The notes under the pieces: generated by a model
The model's database searches: none
Told to the model about the DNA's origin: nothing
What the model saw: the letters and a program-made list of their open reading frames with translations, nothing else
Assembly (NCBI GenBank): GCA_025210475.1
Contig: JAOARW010000029.1
Location: forward strand, 1-64,000
Source: Carboxylicivirga sp.
GTDB taxonomy: Bacteria > Bacteroidota > Bacteroidia > Bacteroidales > Marinilabiliaceae
Reading direction: 5' to 3'
DNA length: 64,000 nt
Shown here: piece by piece, positions 8,704 to 16,635 of the stretch
Numbering within the stretch: position 1 is the first letter of the stretch
Layout of the letters: each line of letters opens with the position of its first letter
Made by a program: the position numbers and the translations under genes

Positions 8704-11403
8704 ATGAAGAACGGTCTTACACTGATTTTATTTTGGCTTCCGATGTTATTGTGGAGCCAGATCTCAATATACGATATCCAATACACCACGGATGCCGGGG
8801 CTGACTGGACTTATCCTTCTCCTTACGCAGGACAAGCAGTAACAACCGAGGGAATTGTTACGGTGGCCAATGTGCAAGGTGGTCGCTATTATCTGTCAGC
8901 AGAAGAAGGAGGAGCCTGGAATGGTATATATATTTATGATACTAGCAATAAGCCAAGCGTTGGAGATAAGGTACGCTTAAGAGGTACAGTATATGAGTAT
9001 AAGGGATATACCGAAATAACAAGTGTTACTTCATTTGATGTGCTGAGTACCTCCAATGCCTTACCGCCTGGTGCTGAAATCAGTTCAATCAGAGTGGATG
9101 ATGAAGCTTATGAAGGTGTTCTGGTTAAAGTTACGGACTGTAAGGTGACAAGTACTTATGATACATATGGTAACTGGGGAGTAGACAGTGGTTCAGGTCA
9201 ATGCGTTATTCGATCCGGAATTTATAATGCTCAGGGTGATGGAGTGCCATTGTTTTTAAATTATCCTTTTGAATCGGTTACCGGAATTGTTGCTCAATAC
9301 TATGGTGTTTGCCTTTTACCACGCAACAGAGAAGACTTGGTTTCGGCAGAGGGAGGATTTATCTTATCCTTTGATGATCTGGATGCTGATGGTAAAAAAA
9401 GTGTTGATTTAAGCATTGATGTGACGTTATTCAGTCAAACGGATGATATTAATTCCTACGAGCTGAATATGACCTATGATGCAACTAGCTTCTCTTATCA
9501 AGGCTACTCAACAGATGGAGCAATATCGCCAGAAGATGTGATCAATGACCATTCAACCCCAGGAAATATAAACCTTACCTTCAGTGGTAATGTATCATGT
9601 AGCGATACCAAGCAACTGATTGTATTAAAATTTAAGCCACTGAAAATCGGAAGTGCTAATTTACAGTTTACATCCAGCCGTATTAATGGTAACAACCATC
9701 CATACCTGAAAAGTGGTAACTTGTTTTGCTCATATGTGGCCTGCGATGCGCCACAAGCCGATATGGTGACAGTGGTGCAAAGGCCATTGTTAAATATACC
9801 TTCGATTGTAAAGCCGGGAGAGGTGCTTAATATCGAATGTTTTGCACCTCAATCAACAACTGATTGGGATGCCGAACTAATTTACGACAATCATGTGGTC
9901 GATTTAAATATTACCCAGGCTGATTATGATAGTCATCTTGAGAAATGGACACTTCAGGCCCTTGTGCCAACAGTTGAATTTTATGAATTATACGATTTAC
10001 ATGTAAGGGCATCAGGTGGAATTTCAGATGTTACTAACAATTCTGTTAAGGTGATTAAGCAGTATAAAGATGAGTACTATTTTATTCAGATTACTGATTT
10101 ACACCTGTTGGGACATACATTTTGGGGCGAAGAGGGTTATAAGGAAGATAATACGGAGATGGATGATCTGCGGGAAGTTATTGATGATATTAACTTACTT
10201 CAACCTGAGTTTGTTTTAATTACCGGTGATTTAATCAACGAAGGTGAGATGGAAGAGTTTGAGTGTTTGCGTAATCACACCCGTACCATTGAACTTTTGG
10301 AGGAATTTGAAGTGCCGGTATATGTGGTGCCTGGTAATCACGATTTAGGAGGATGGGTTGCTACCCCTCCCGTGCAAGGTACGGCACGTAAAGATTGGTG
10401 GCGCTTTTTTGGATGGAACCATCCCAATGGAGTGCCTGAAAGGGAGGAGTATTATGTACACGATTACAGCTTTGATTATGGGAATGTTCATTTCGTAGGC
10501 TTGGAATCATCCGATAATTATGATGCTTATATGCATGATGTGTATGGAGATAAAGGATTTATTTCGTCGCAGCTAAACTGGCTCGAAAATGACCTGGCTG
10601 CTGCCGGAAATAAAACCAAGGTACTTTTTTATCATTTCGATTTTAACCACGATTTGGATTTGGCAACACTGGGTGCTGATATGGCACTTTGGGGACATAC
10701 CCATAAAAACACAGATGATTTTACGCACCCCTATAATATTGGTACAGACAATGTGTGTGATGAAACTCAGGCATATCGGGTTATCAGGGTGAATAATGGT
10801 GCATTAACACCTTTGCATACGCTCTATGCGCAAAATCATCAGCAGAATCTTGAGGTAAGCTACAGTGATGAGAACAATGGTAGTCACGACCTGCTTACCG
10901 CCACTATTTCGAACAAACATAACCAGTCCTTTTCAAATACGCTTGTAAAGTTTGAAATGCCGGGTAATATCGATCATTTCATTGTTGAAAATGGAACTTT
11001 GGAACAAGTTGTAGAGGCTAATGGCTATAAAACCTGTTACGTAAAAGTTAATCTGGAAGCAAACAACACGCAGACAGTTACCATAAAAAAGGATGTAAAT
11101 AACGGACTTGAGGCCCTGGAAGCCCATGGCGGCATAGGACAGGCTTATCCGAATCCTTTTAAGGAGCAGGTTCAGATGGATTATGTACTAAACAAGCAAG
11201 CACAGGTGCAGCTATATGTTTATAACTTATCGGGTCAGCTCATAAATACCTTAGTGAATAATGCACAGGAACCGGATAACTATTCGGTTTTATGGGATGG
11301 AACAAGTGCATCTGGTTCAAAGGTAACGCCGGGTATCTATTTCTTTCGATATTTAATCAATGGCAAGCAGGTAGCCAGCCGCAGGGTGATACTAACCAGG
11401 TAG
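8704..11403 (+). CDS. Secreted multidomain metallophosphoesterase with T9SS sorting tail
   Basis: An 899-residue exported protein. A signal peptide (residues 1-20, ending near LLWSQ) is followed by an OB-fold/DUF5689-like region (about 25-215) and a cohesin-like beta-sandwich (about 220-350, with FDDLDADGKKSVDLSIDV). A further beta domain precedes a calcineurin-like phosphoesterase domain. Its metal motifs are visible: ITDLH (about 464), TGDLIN (507), PGNHD (543) and GHTHKN (664). The C-terminus (about 813-899) starts AYPNPF and ends in a basic RRVILTR, a type A sorting domain, so the protein should cross the outer membrane by type IX secretion. The natural phosphoester is unknown. It stands alone, preceded by a 186-base gap. 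The combination of cohesin-like and phosphoesterase domains is uncommon. Confidence 0.85.
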   Translation: MKNGLTLILFWLPMLLWSQISIYDIQYTTDAGADWTYPSPYAGQAVTTEGIVTVANVQGGRYYLSAEEGGAWNGIYIYDTSNKPSVGDKVRLRGTVYEYKGYTEITSVTSFDVLSTSNALPPGAEISSIRVDDEAYEGVLVKVTDCKVTSTYDTYGNWGVDSGSGQCVIRSGIYNAQGDGVPLFLNYPFESVTGIVAQYYGVCLLPRNREDLVSAEGGFILSFDDLDADGKKSVDLSIDVTLFSQTDDINSYELNMTYDATSFSYQGYSTDGAISPEDVINDHSTPGNINLTFSGNVSCSDTKQLIVLKFKPLKIGSANLQFTSSRINGNNHPYLKSGNLFCSYVACDAPQADMVTVVQRPLLNIPSIVKPGEVLNIECFAPQSTTDWDAELIYDNHVVDLNITQADYDSHLEKWTLQALVPTVEFYELYDLHVRASGGISDVTNNSVKVIKQYKDEYYFIQITDLHLLGHTFWGEEGYKEDNTEMDDLREVIDDINLLQPEFVLITGDLINEGEMEEFECLRNHTRTIELLEEFEVPVYVVPGNHDLGGWVATPPVQGTARKDWWRFFGWNHPNGVPEREEYYVHDYSFDYGNVHFVGLESSDNYDAYMHDVYGDKGFISSQLNWLENDLAAAGNKTKVLFYHFDFNHDLDLATLGADMALWGHTHKNTDDFTHPYNIGTDNVCDETQAYRVIRVNNGALTPLHTLYAQNHQQNLEVSYSDENNGSHDLLTATISNKHNQSFSNTLVKFEMPGNIDHFIVENGTLEQVVEANGYKTCYVKVNLEANNTQTVTIKKDVNNGLEALEAHGGIGQAYPNPFKEQVQMDYVLNKQAQVQLYVYNLSGQLINTLVNNAQEPDNYSVLWDGTSASGSKVTPGIYFFRYLINGKQVASRRVILTR

Positions 11404-11773
11404 TAGCATATACAGTATTCTTTGGTTTAGTAGGATAATAACTTATAAAAACAGGTTCAATATGGACTAGAGTTGGTAGGCTCAATTATTTCCCCAACGG
11501 CCTTGGCTGGTAAGCCATAAAACAAGGTTGTATATGACGATTTTGAATCGTTTATGTTTGAGCGTAGCGAGTTTAACGATTTCGTCATATAACCGTAGTT
11601 TTATGAGTGTAAGCAGACATAGCCGAAGATTTTTTTGCTTCCGTTTTTTCATCATGGAAAAAATGAAGTCGGGGTTTGGGGTTGAAAACCCCAGCATAAT
11701 ACTTAAAAATATACCCACTAAATATCATTTGGAGTCAATAAAAACAGGTTCTGATTGATTCGGAACCTGTTTT
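11404..11773 (+). repeat. Non-coding stretch with palindromic repeat and terminator
   Basis: No gene is supported here. Positions 11630-11668 contain a poly-T/poly-A palindrome (TTTTTTGCTTCCGTTTTTT, then ATCATGG, then AAAAAATGAAG) closely resembling 34437-34474. GGGGTT-GAA-AACCCC follows at about 11678-11692. AAAACAGGTTC (11741-11751) pairs with GAACCTGTTTT (11763-11773) and is followed by more T: an intrinsic terminator that could end the phosphoesterase transcript. The interval to the next gene (11774-11981) is AT-rich with nothing recognised. Confidence 0.55.
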
Positions 11774-11981
11774 TTATTTGATGGTTTCAAACTTATTTTT
11801 TGTGCACTTGACACATACTGCCTAAAATAACGTTATTAGTATCTAAAAATTGAAATGCGTGTATTTTGGCAGATTATTACGCGAGTATAGTATCGTCTTG
11901 ATAATCAAACCTTAATGCTTCATGCTTTTCTGGCTTAACAGATAAAGATGATAATAATTGAAAACAAGCAAAGGCTAAAAT

Positions 11982-12332
11982 ATGAAACACTTATCAAAGC
12001 AAAAATGTGAAGCCTGCAATGCTAATGCACATCGCTTGTCGGCAAGTGAAATAAACTCATTTATGACCGAAGTAAAGGGATGGGAATTGATTCAGGAATC
12101 CAATATTGAAAAATTAAAACGGGTATTTAAAACACATGATTTTAACCAGTCCATGGATCTAGCCAACGCCATAGCCCGATTGGCAGAGCAAGATAATCAC
12201 CATCCACAAATCATAGTTGAGTATTCATCCCTTACGGTTTTGTGGTGGACGCATAAAATAGAAGGTTTACACCAAAACGATTTTATTATGGCCGCTAAAA
12301 CGTCCTTATTGTATCTACAGATGGAACGATAA
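11982..12332 (+). CDS. phhB: 4a-hydroxytetrahydrobiopterin dehydratase
   Basis: Pterin-4a-carbinolamine dehydratase recycles the oxidised pterin formed by aromatic amino acid hydroxylases. The catalytic-site signature is clear: DNHHPQIIVEYSSLTVLWWTH followed by GLHQNDFIMA, with paired histidines and the later H/D residues. At 116 residues it has normal family length. The N-terminus carries an extra CEACNANA segment, resembling the CxxC-containing extension of some family members. It is convergent with the next gene, with only 4 bases between stops. No aromatic hydroxylase lies within this window. Confidence 0.9.
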   Translation: MKHLSKQKCEACNANAHRLSASEINSFMTEVKGWELIQESNIEKLKRVFKTHDFNQSMDLANAIARLAEQDNHHPQIIVEYSSLTVLWWTHKIEGLHQNDFIMAAKTSLLYLQMER

Positions 12333-12336
12333 GCAT

Positions 12337-13344
12337 TTATATGCCTTTGATGCGCTCGATAAATGCAGAAAAAGCATCTCCTTCAAGGCTTCGCGTTTCA
12401 TCAGACTGGTGCACCAACAGTTGGTCCTCCTGAGTTTTTAGATAAAATTTAAACACAAAATCGGCATCTTCCTGCAAGCCCATTTTTCCAAAGCGCAAAT
12501 CGGCCAGGAACAATCCGTTTTTATCCCGGTTAACATGATAATAACCTTTGGTAAAGCGAATAAGTTTTTGCAAATCCTTATTGTCGTTAATCGATTTTAG
12601 TAATTTCTCATTGCGCGGAATATAGACAAACTCACTTGGTATATCCGAATCAAAATTAGAATGTAAAGCCATGTAATAGCCTGTCTCTGTTTCGGCTATT
12701 CCCATCCATAAAAAGTTGCTTAATGGCAGGGGCGATGTTTTAAAACGATCATAGGAGATTTTTTGCTCGGCCAGTGCGTCTTTAAACACACCATTGATAT
12801 ATATTTTATTCCCAACCGTCCCAAGCAGGTAAAACGAACTGATAAAAACGGTGCCAAGTATCAGCCTTCGCCTCAATAGTGCTGTTCTTTTTAAGAAAGG
12901 AATTATCAATAAGGTCAATATAAACGGGATGGTGTAGAATAAATCAATGATTGCAATAGTGTTAAACTCAACTCGATAGACAGAAAGCGGTAAGAAGGCA
13001 CCCGTGCCATAGCCCGTAAAATAATCTAACAGTGGGTGGGTAAAGGCGGCCCAAAAGATAAGCATGCTCCAGTTACGCCAGCTGATATCCATCTTTTTCT
13101 GATGAATGCGATGAATTAACCAGCCCATGATTGGTGCGATAATAAAAGGAAAAAACAAACTATGAGTAAAGCCACGGTGCACAAACAAACCGTCTACTTC
13201 ATTAAAAAAAGAGGTGAATAAAACATCCATATCCGGAATAAGTCCCCCAACAGCACCCCATAAAATGGCTTTATTGCCGGCTTTTTTACCTAATACTAAT
13301 TCGCCAACTCCGGCTCCTAAAACGGTTTGTGTTAATAAATCCAC
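12337..13344 (-). CDS. Membrane-bound metal-dependent hydrolase, DUF457/YdjM family
   Basis: The family is defined by an N-terminal segment LTQTVLGAGVGELVLGKKAG followed by GLIPDMDVL and GFTHSLFF, whose histidine and aspartates are presumed metal ligands. Several hydrophobic helices follow (about residues 60-85, 95-115, 125-150, 158-180), then a soluble C-terminal domain of about 140 residues. It is an inner-membrane protein; the substrate of the family is unknown, although some members respond to DNA damage in enterobacteria. The start is a GTG at 13344, with no better in-frame ATG nearby. Length 335 residues. Confidence 0.8.
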   Translation of the reverse strand: MDLLTQTVLGAGVGELVLGKKAGNKAILWGAVGGLIPDMDVLFTSFFNEVDGLFVHRGFTHSLFFPFIIAPIMGWLIHRIHQKKMDISWRNWSMLIFWAAFTHPLLDYFTGYGTGAFLPLSVYRVEFNTIAIIDLFYTIPFILTLLIIPFLKRTALLRRRLILGTVFISSFYLLGTVGNKIYINGVFKDALAEQKISYDRFKTSPLPLSNFLWMGIAETETGYYMALHSNFDSDIPSEFVYIPRNEKLLKSINDNKDLQKLIRFTKGYYHVNRDKNGLFLADLRFGKMGLQEDADFVFKFYLKTQEDQLLVHQSDETRSLEGDAFSAFIERIKGI

Positions 13345-13493
13345 GTTTGTATAGTTTTAATTTATCCTACTGGCTTTAAAAATAAAACTTTAAAAAGAAA
13401 TTAATGTTTAACATCCAGGATAATTCTTGGACCGTAGTGCTATATCATCTAAACGCAGGAACACCATAAGATGTATTAATTGTTGTATTTTTC

Positions 13494-13501
13494 TATCTTT
13501 G
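13494..13501 (+). promoter_or_regulatory. -7 element of the ECF sigma gene
   Basis: TATCTTTG matches TAnnTTTG exactly, but no good -33 element is visible. Because transcription would start near 13507, a start codon at TTG 13480 is ruled out if this promoter is used; GTG 13522 remains. Confidence 0.45.
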
Positions 13502-13521
13502 GCGCTATATCCAAAATCATT

Positions 13522-14076
13522 GTGACCACAGACCAACAAATCATATCGACTCTAAAACAGGATAAACAACGTGGCTTTAAACTGTTGTTTGATCGCTATT
13601 ATCGTCCCATGTGCGTGTTTGGGGCTAAATACATCGATAGTATTGATGTAGTCGAAGATTTAGTACAGGATATTTTTATGAATATTTGGGATAGCATCGA
13701 CCATAGTAATGTTAATAACCTGAAGAGTTATCTTTTTACATCTGTTCGTAACCGGTCGTTGACCTATTTAAAAAAGAAACAACCCGACCATCTTGAAGAG
13801 ATAAACTTTGATTGGCAAAAAGATTTATACATACAGGAAGATGATGAAGAGGAGGTAGCCCGGAAAATACAGGAAGTAAAAAAAGCCATTGCAGAGCTGC
13901 CCAAAGGATGTCAGGATGTTTTTAATGCGGTGGTTCTTGGAGGGCTTAAGTACCAGGAAGCTGCAGATGAACTGGGCGTTTCAATAAATACCATTAAGTC
14001 GCAGTTAAAGAAATCGTATCGCCTGTTAAACGATAAATTACACCTGGTTGTATTGCTTTTATTGATAGGCAATTAA
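13522..14076 (+). CDS. ECF RNA polymerase sigma factor (Bacteroidota SusCD-associated)
   Basis: A 184-residue sigma-70 family protein. Region 2 is seen in LLFDRYYRPMCVFGAKYI, then EDLVQDIFMNIWDSI, and NLKSYLFTSVRNRSLTYLKKK. Region 4 is seen in AELPKGCQDVFNAVVLGGLKYQEAADELGVS (in part) and SINTIKSQLKKSYRLL. It should direct transcription of the SusC locus when released by the FecR-type anti-sigma encoded downstream. GTG 13522 is preferred over TTG 13480 because the latter lies upstream of a TAnnTTTG promoter element. Sigma and anti-sigma genes are usually adjacent; here they are separated by 1.3 kb of tandem repeats. The short hydrophobic tail (LVVLLLLIGN) is typical of this group. Confidence 0.92.
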   Translation: MTTDQQIISTLKQDKQRGFKLLFDRYYRPMCVFGAKYIDSIDVVEDLVQDIFMNIWDSIDHSNVNNLKSYLFTSVRNRSLTYLKKKQPDHLEEINFDWQKDLYIQEDDEEEVARKIQEVKKAIAELPKGCQDVFNAVVLGGLKYQEAADELGVSINTIKSQLKKSYRLLNDKLHLVVLLLLIGN

Positions 14077-14103
14077 ACAATGAGTTCAATTCGAAATATT
14101 GAT

Positions 14104-15312
14104 TTACCCCTAGAATTCCCATATTAGTGTATTTGGATAGTGTTGATTTGCAAGCTGTCAATCAAAACAATTTAGTCTCCCTATTTTAGGGAGATATAAA
14201 GGGTAAAACTTAAAATGCAATTATAATCCTTCCTAAATGATGGTTAGCTTTCGATAATACTTTAGAATACAGCCTTTCATCAAGAGAAGTGTCAAAGGGT
14301 ATATAAGAGTTTTCATTACCCCTATAATCCCCATATTAGCGGATTTGGTTAGTGTTGATTTACAACCTGTCCATCAACACATTTTAGTCTCCCTATTTTA
14401 GAGAGATATAGAGAGTAATACTTAAAATGCAATCATAACCCTTCCTTAATGATGGTTCGCTTTAATATAATACTTTGGAATACAGCCTTTCATCAAGAGA
14501 AGTGTCAAATGGTATGTAAGAGTTTTTATTACCCCAATAATCCCTTAAAATAGGGGAATTTGGATAGTGTTGATTTACAAGCTGTCAATCAATACATTTT
14601 AGTCTCCCTATTTTAGGGAGATATAGAGGGTAAAACTTAAAATGCAATCATAACCCTTCCTTAATGATGGTTCGCTTTAATATAATACTTTGGAATACAG
14701 CCTTTCATCAAGAGAAGTGTCAAATGGTATGTAAGAGTTTCTATTACCCCTATAATCCCCTAAAATAGGGGATGTGGTTAGTGTTGATTTGCAAGCTGTC
14801 AATCAATACATTTTAGTCTCCCTATTTTAGGGAGATAAAGAGGGTAAAACTTAAAATGCAATTATAATCCTTACTTAATGATGGTTAGCTTTCAATAATA
14901 CTTTGGAATACAGCCTTTCATCAAGAGAAGTGTCAAATGGTATGTAAGAGTTTTCATTACCCCTATAATTCCCATATTAGTGGATTTGGATAGTGTTGAT
15001 TTGCAAGCTGTCCATCAACACATTTTAGTCTCCCTATTTTAGGGAGAAAAAGAGTATATAACTTAAAATGTAATCATAATTCTTCCTAAATGATGGTTAG
15101 CTTTCAATAATACTTTAGAATACAGTCTTTCATCAAAAGAAGTGTCAAAGGGTATGTAAGAGTTTCTATTACCCCTATAATCCCCTAAAATGGGGGATTT
15201 GGATAGTGTTGATTTGCAAGCTGTCAATCATAACAATTTAGTTTCCCTATTTTAGGGAGATATAGAGGGTAAAACTTAAAATGCTATTATAATCCCTCCA
15301 AAATGGTTTAGA
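14104..15312 (+). repeat. Tandem array of about 5.6 units of roughly 213 bp
   Basis: Direct repeats start with GTGTTGATTT at 14140, 14352, 14567, 14781, 14993 and 15206 (spacing 212, 215, 214, 212, 213); a partial unit precedes the first and the last is truncated near 15312. Every unit carries a hairpin TCTCCCTA-TTT-TAGGGAGA (first at 14176-14194, with small changes in units 2 and 6), an inverted repeat TTGATT/AATCAA at its start, and CAGCCTTTCATCAAGAGAAG. The ends of units 2, 3 and 5 add a second hairpin of the form ATCCCCTA-AAA-TAGGGGAT (best at 14755-14773), while the others have CCCATATTAG instead. No unit has a convincing reading frame. The array fills the space between the sigma factor and the FecR gene. 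Its role is unknown. Confidence 0.9.
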
Positions 15313-15402
15313 GGGTAAACTCAAAAAAAATAAAAAAATCTCTCAATTACGACACCCTATTTCTTAACTTGTTAGTCTGGCTAATAAACAAGCAATAAAT
15401 CT

Positions 15403-16557
15403 ATGGATATTCATCCTCACATAATAGAATTAATTCATCAGGAACTGCGAGGGCATTTAAATGCTGAGCAAAGAGCAGAATTGCAATCATGGTTAATCAG
15501 TAAGGAAGAAAATCTCCTTGTTTATAAGCAATATAAAAAAGTGTATTCAAGAGTTCAGGAAGTTGAAGCTTATCAACGGATTGATGTAGAGATGGCCTGG
15601 GAACGATTAAGTTCACAAATGGCAAGCCCGAAAATCAGATTTCCTCGCTGGAAACAATTTGTTGCACTTGCTGCTGTTGTTACAATAATGGCATCAGTAT
15701 CCATTGCTTTATGGCTGACCGATTCTTCAGAAAAAGTAGATGAATTGACTCATCTGGACAAAGTAGTGATTCAGACAGAGCAAGGAATTATTGAGGTGGA
15801 TAGCTTGGATGAATTGGAGATTATTGACCTAAAAGGCGCCCGATTAAGTAAGGGAAATAACCAGGTGGTTTATACTTCTGAGCTTCAAACGAAAAAAAGT
15901 GAACTAAACACTTTGGTGGTACCAAGAGGAAACGAATACTCATTAACCTTGGCCGATGGAACCCAGCTTATGGTGAATGCTGAAAGCAAGGTGATATTTC
16001 CGACCGTTTTTACCGATGATGAACGCCGAATAGTACTGGAATCGGGCGAAATATTTCTGAATGTGGCGCATAATGCCAATCAACCCTTCATCGTTAATGC
16101 TAAAGGGGTAGACATAGAGGTATTAGGTACACGCTTTAATGTGGATGCCTATGCCGATAGCGAATTTTTGAATGTAACCCTCGAAGAGGGGAAAGTGCGG
16201 GTTGCCAGTGCTGATTCGGATATTTTTAGCTTTAAGCCGGTGGAAATAATCCCGGGACAACAACTGGCTTTTGATTACGAGAATAAAAAGATGCAACTTA
16301 TACAGGTAGATGTTTCGATGATAACTGCTTGGACACGCGGAGAATACTATTTTGAGAACGAATCATTGGAATCAATAATGCAGACTCTATCAAGATGGTA
16401 CGATTGCGATGTTGTTTTTGAAAAATCTGAACATAAATCAATTACCTACTCCGGAAGAGTGCGTAAGTACGAAGATGTGCATAACTTTTTACAGGCGTTG
16501 GAAACTATTGAAGGATTAAAATTTGAAATAAAGGAAAATCAGATCGTTATAAAATAA
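15403..16557 (+). CDS. FecR-type transmembrane anti-sigma factor
   Basis: A 384-residue inner-membrane regulator. The N-terminal about 80 residues are a cytoplasmic sigma-binding domain (LIHQELRGHLNAEQRAELQSWL). One membrane segment follows (about residues 87-106, FVALAAVVTIMASVSIALWL). The periplasmic FecR domain contains VPRGNEYSLTLADGTQLMVN and LESGEIFLNV, plus GTRFNVDAY and TLEEGKVRV. The C-terminal region (about 305-384) contains YFENESLESIMQTLSRWYDC, a secretin/STN-like fold that should contact the SusC STN domain. It would pass a substrate signal from SusC to the sigma factor. It lies just after the tandem array and 78 bases before susC. No Shine-Dalgarno is visible. Confidence 0.92.
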   Translation: MDIHPHIIELIHQELRGHLNAEQRAELQSWLISKEENLLVYKQYKKVYSRVQEVEAYQRIDVEMAWERLSSQMASPKIRFPRWKQFVALAAVVTIMASVSIALWLTDSSEKVDELTHLDKVVIQTEQGIIEVDSLDELEIIDLKGARLSKGNNQVVYTSELQTKKSELNTLVVPRGNEYSLTLADGTQLMVNAESKVIFPTVFTDDERRIVLESGEIFLNVAHNANQPFIVNAKGVDIEVLGTRFNVDAYADSEFLNVTLEEGKVRVASADSDIFSFKPVEIIPGQQLAFDYENKKMQLIQVDVSMITAWTRGEYYFENESLESIMQTLSRWYDCDVVFEKSEHKSITYSGRVRKYEDVHNFLQALETIEGLKFEIKENQIVIK

Positions 16558-16558
16558 A

Positions 16559-16605
16559 AAAAACAGGCTGGCAAAGGTGAGAGAGTGCCAACCTGTAATG
16601 TGTTA
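16559..16605. terminator. Hairpin between fecR and susC
   Basis: CAGGCTGGCA and TGCCAACCTG form a 10-bp stem with one mismatch around an approximately 12-base loop, with an A-run on the left. Read on the minus strand it resembles an intrinsic terminator; on the plus strand it could attenuate or process the fecR-susC transcript. Confidence 0.45.
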
Positions 16606-16635
16606 ACCAAGTTCATTAATTAACAAGTCAAATTT

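Noticed and set aside
11482..11758. Small overlapping frames on both strands
   Set aside because: They lie over palindromic repeats and a terminator, and the translations lack protein-like features.
14104..15312. CRISPR array
   Set aside because: The period is about 213 bp with the whole unit conserved, not short repeats with unique spacers, and no cas genes are nearby.
14104..15312. Integron attC array
   Set aside because: No integrase gene, no cassettes between units, and the units are nearly identical along their whole length.
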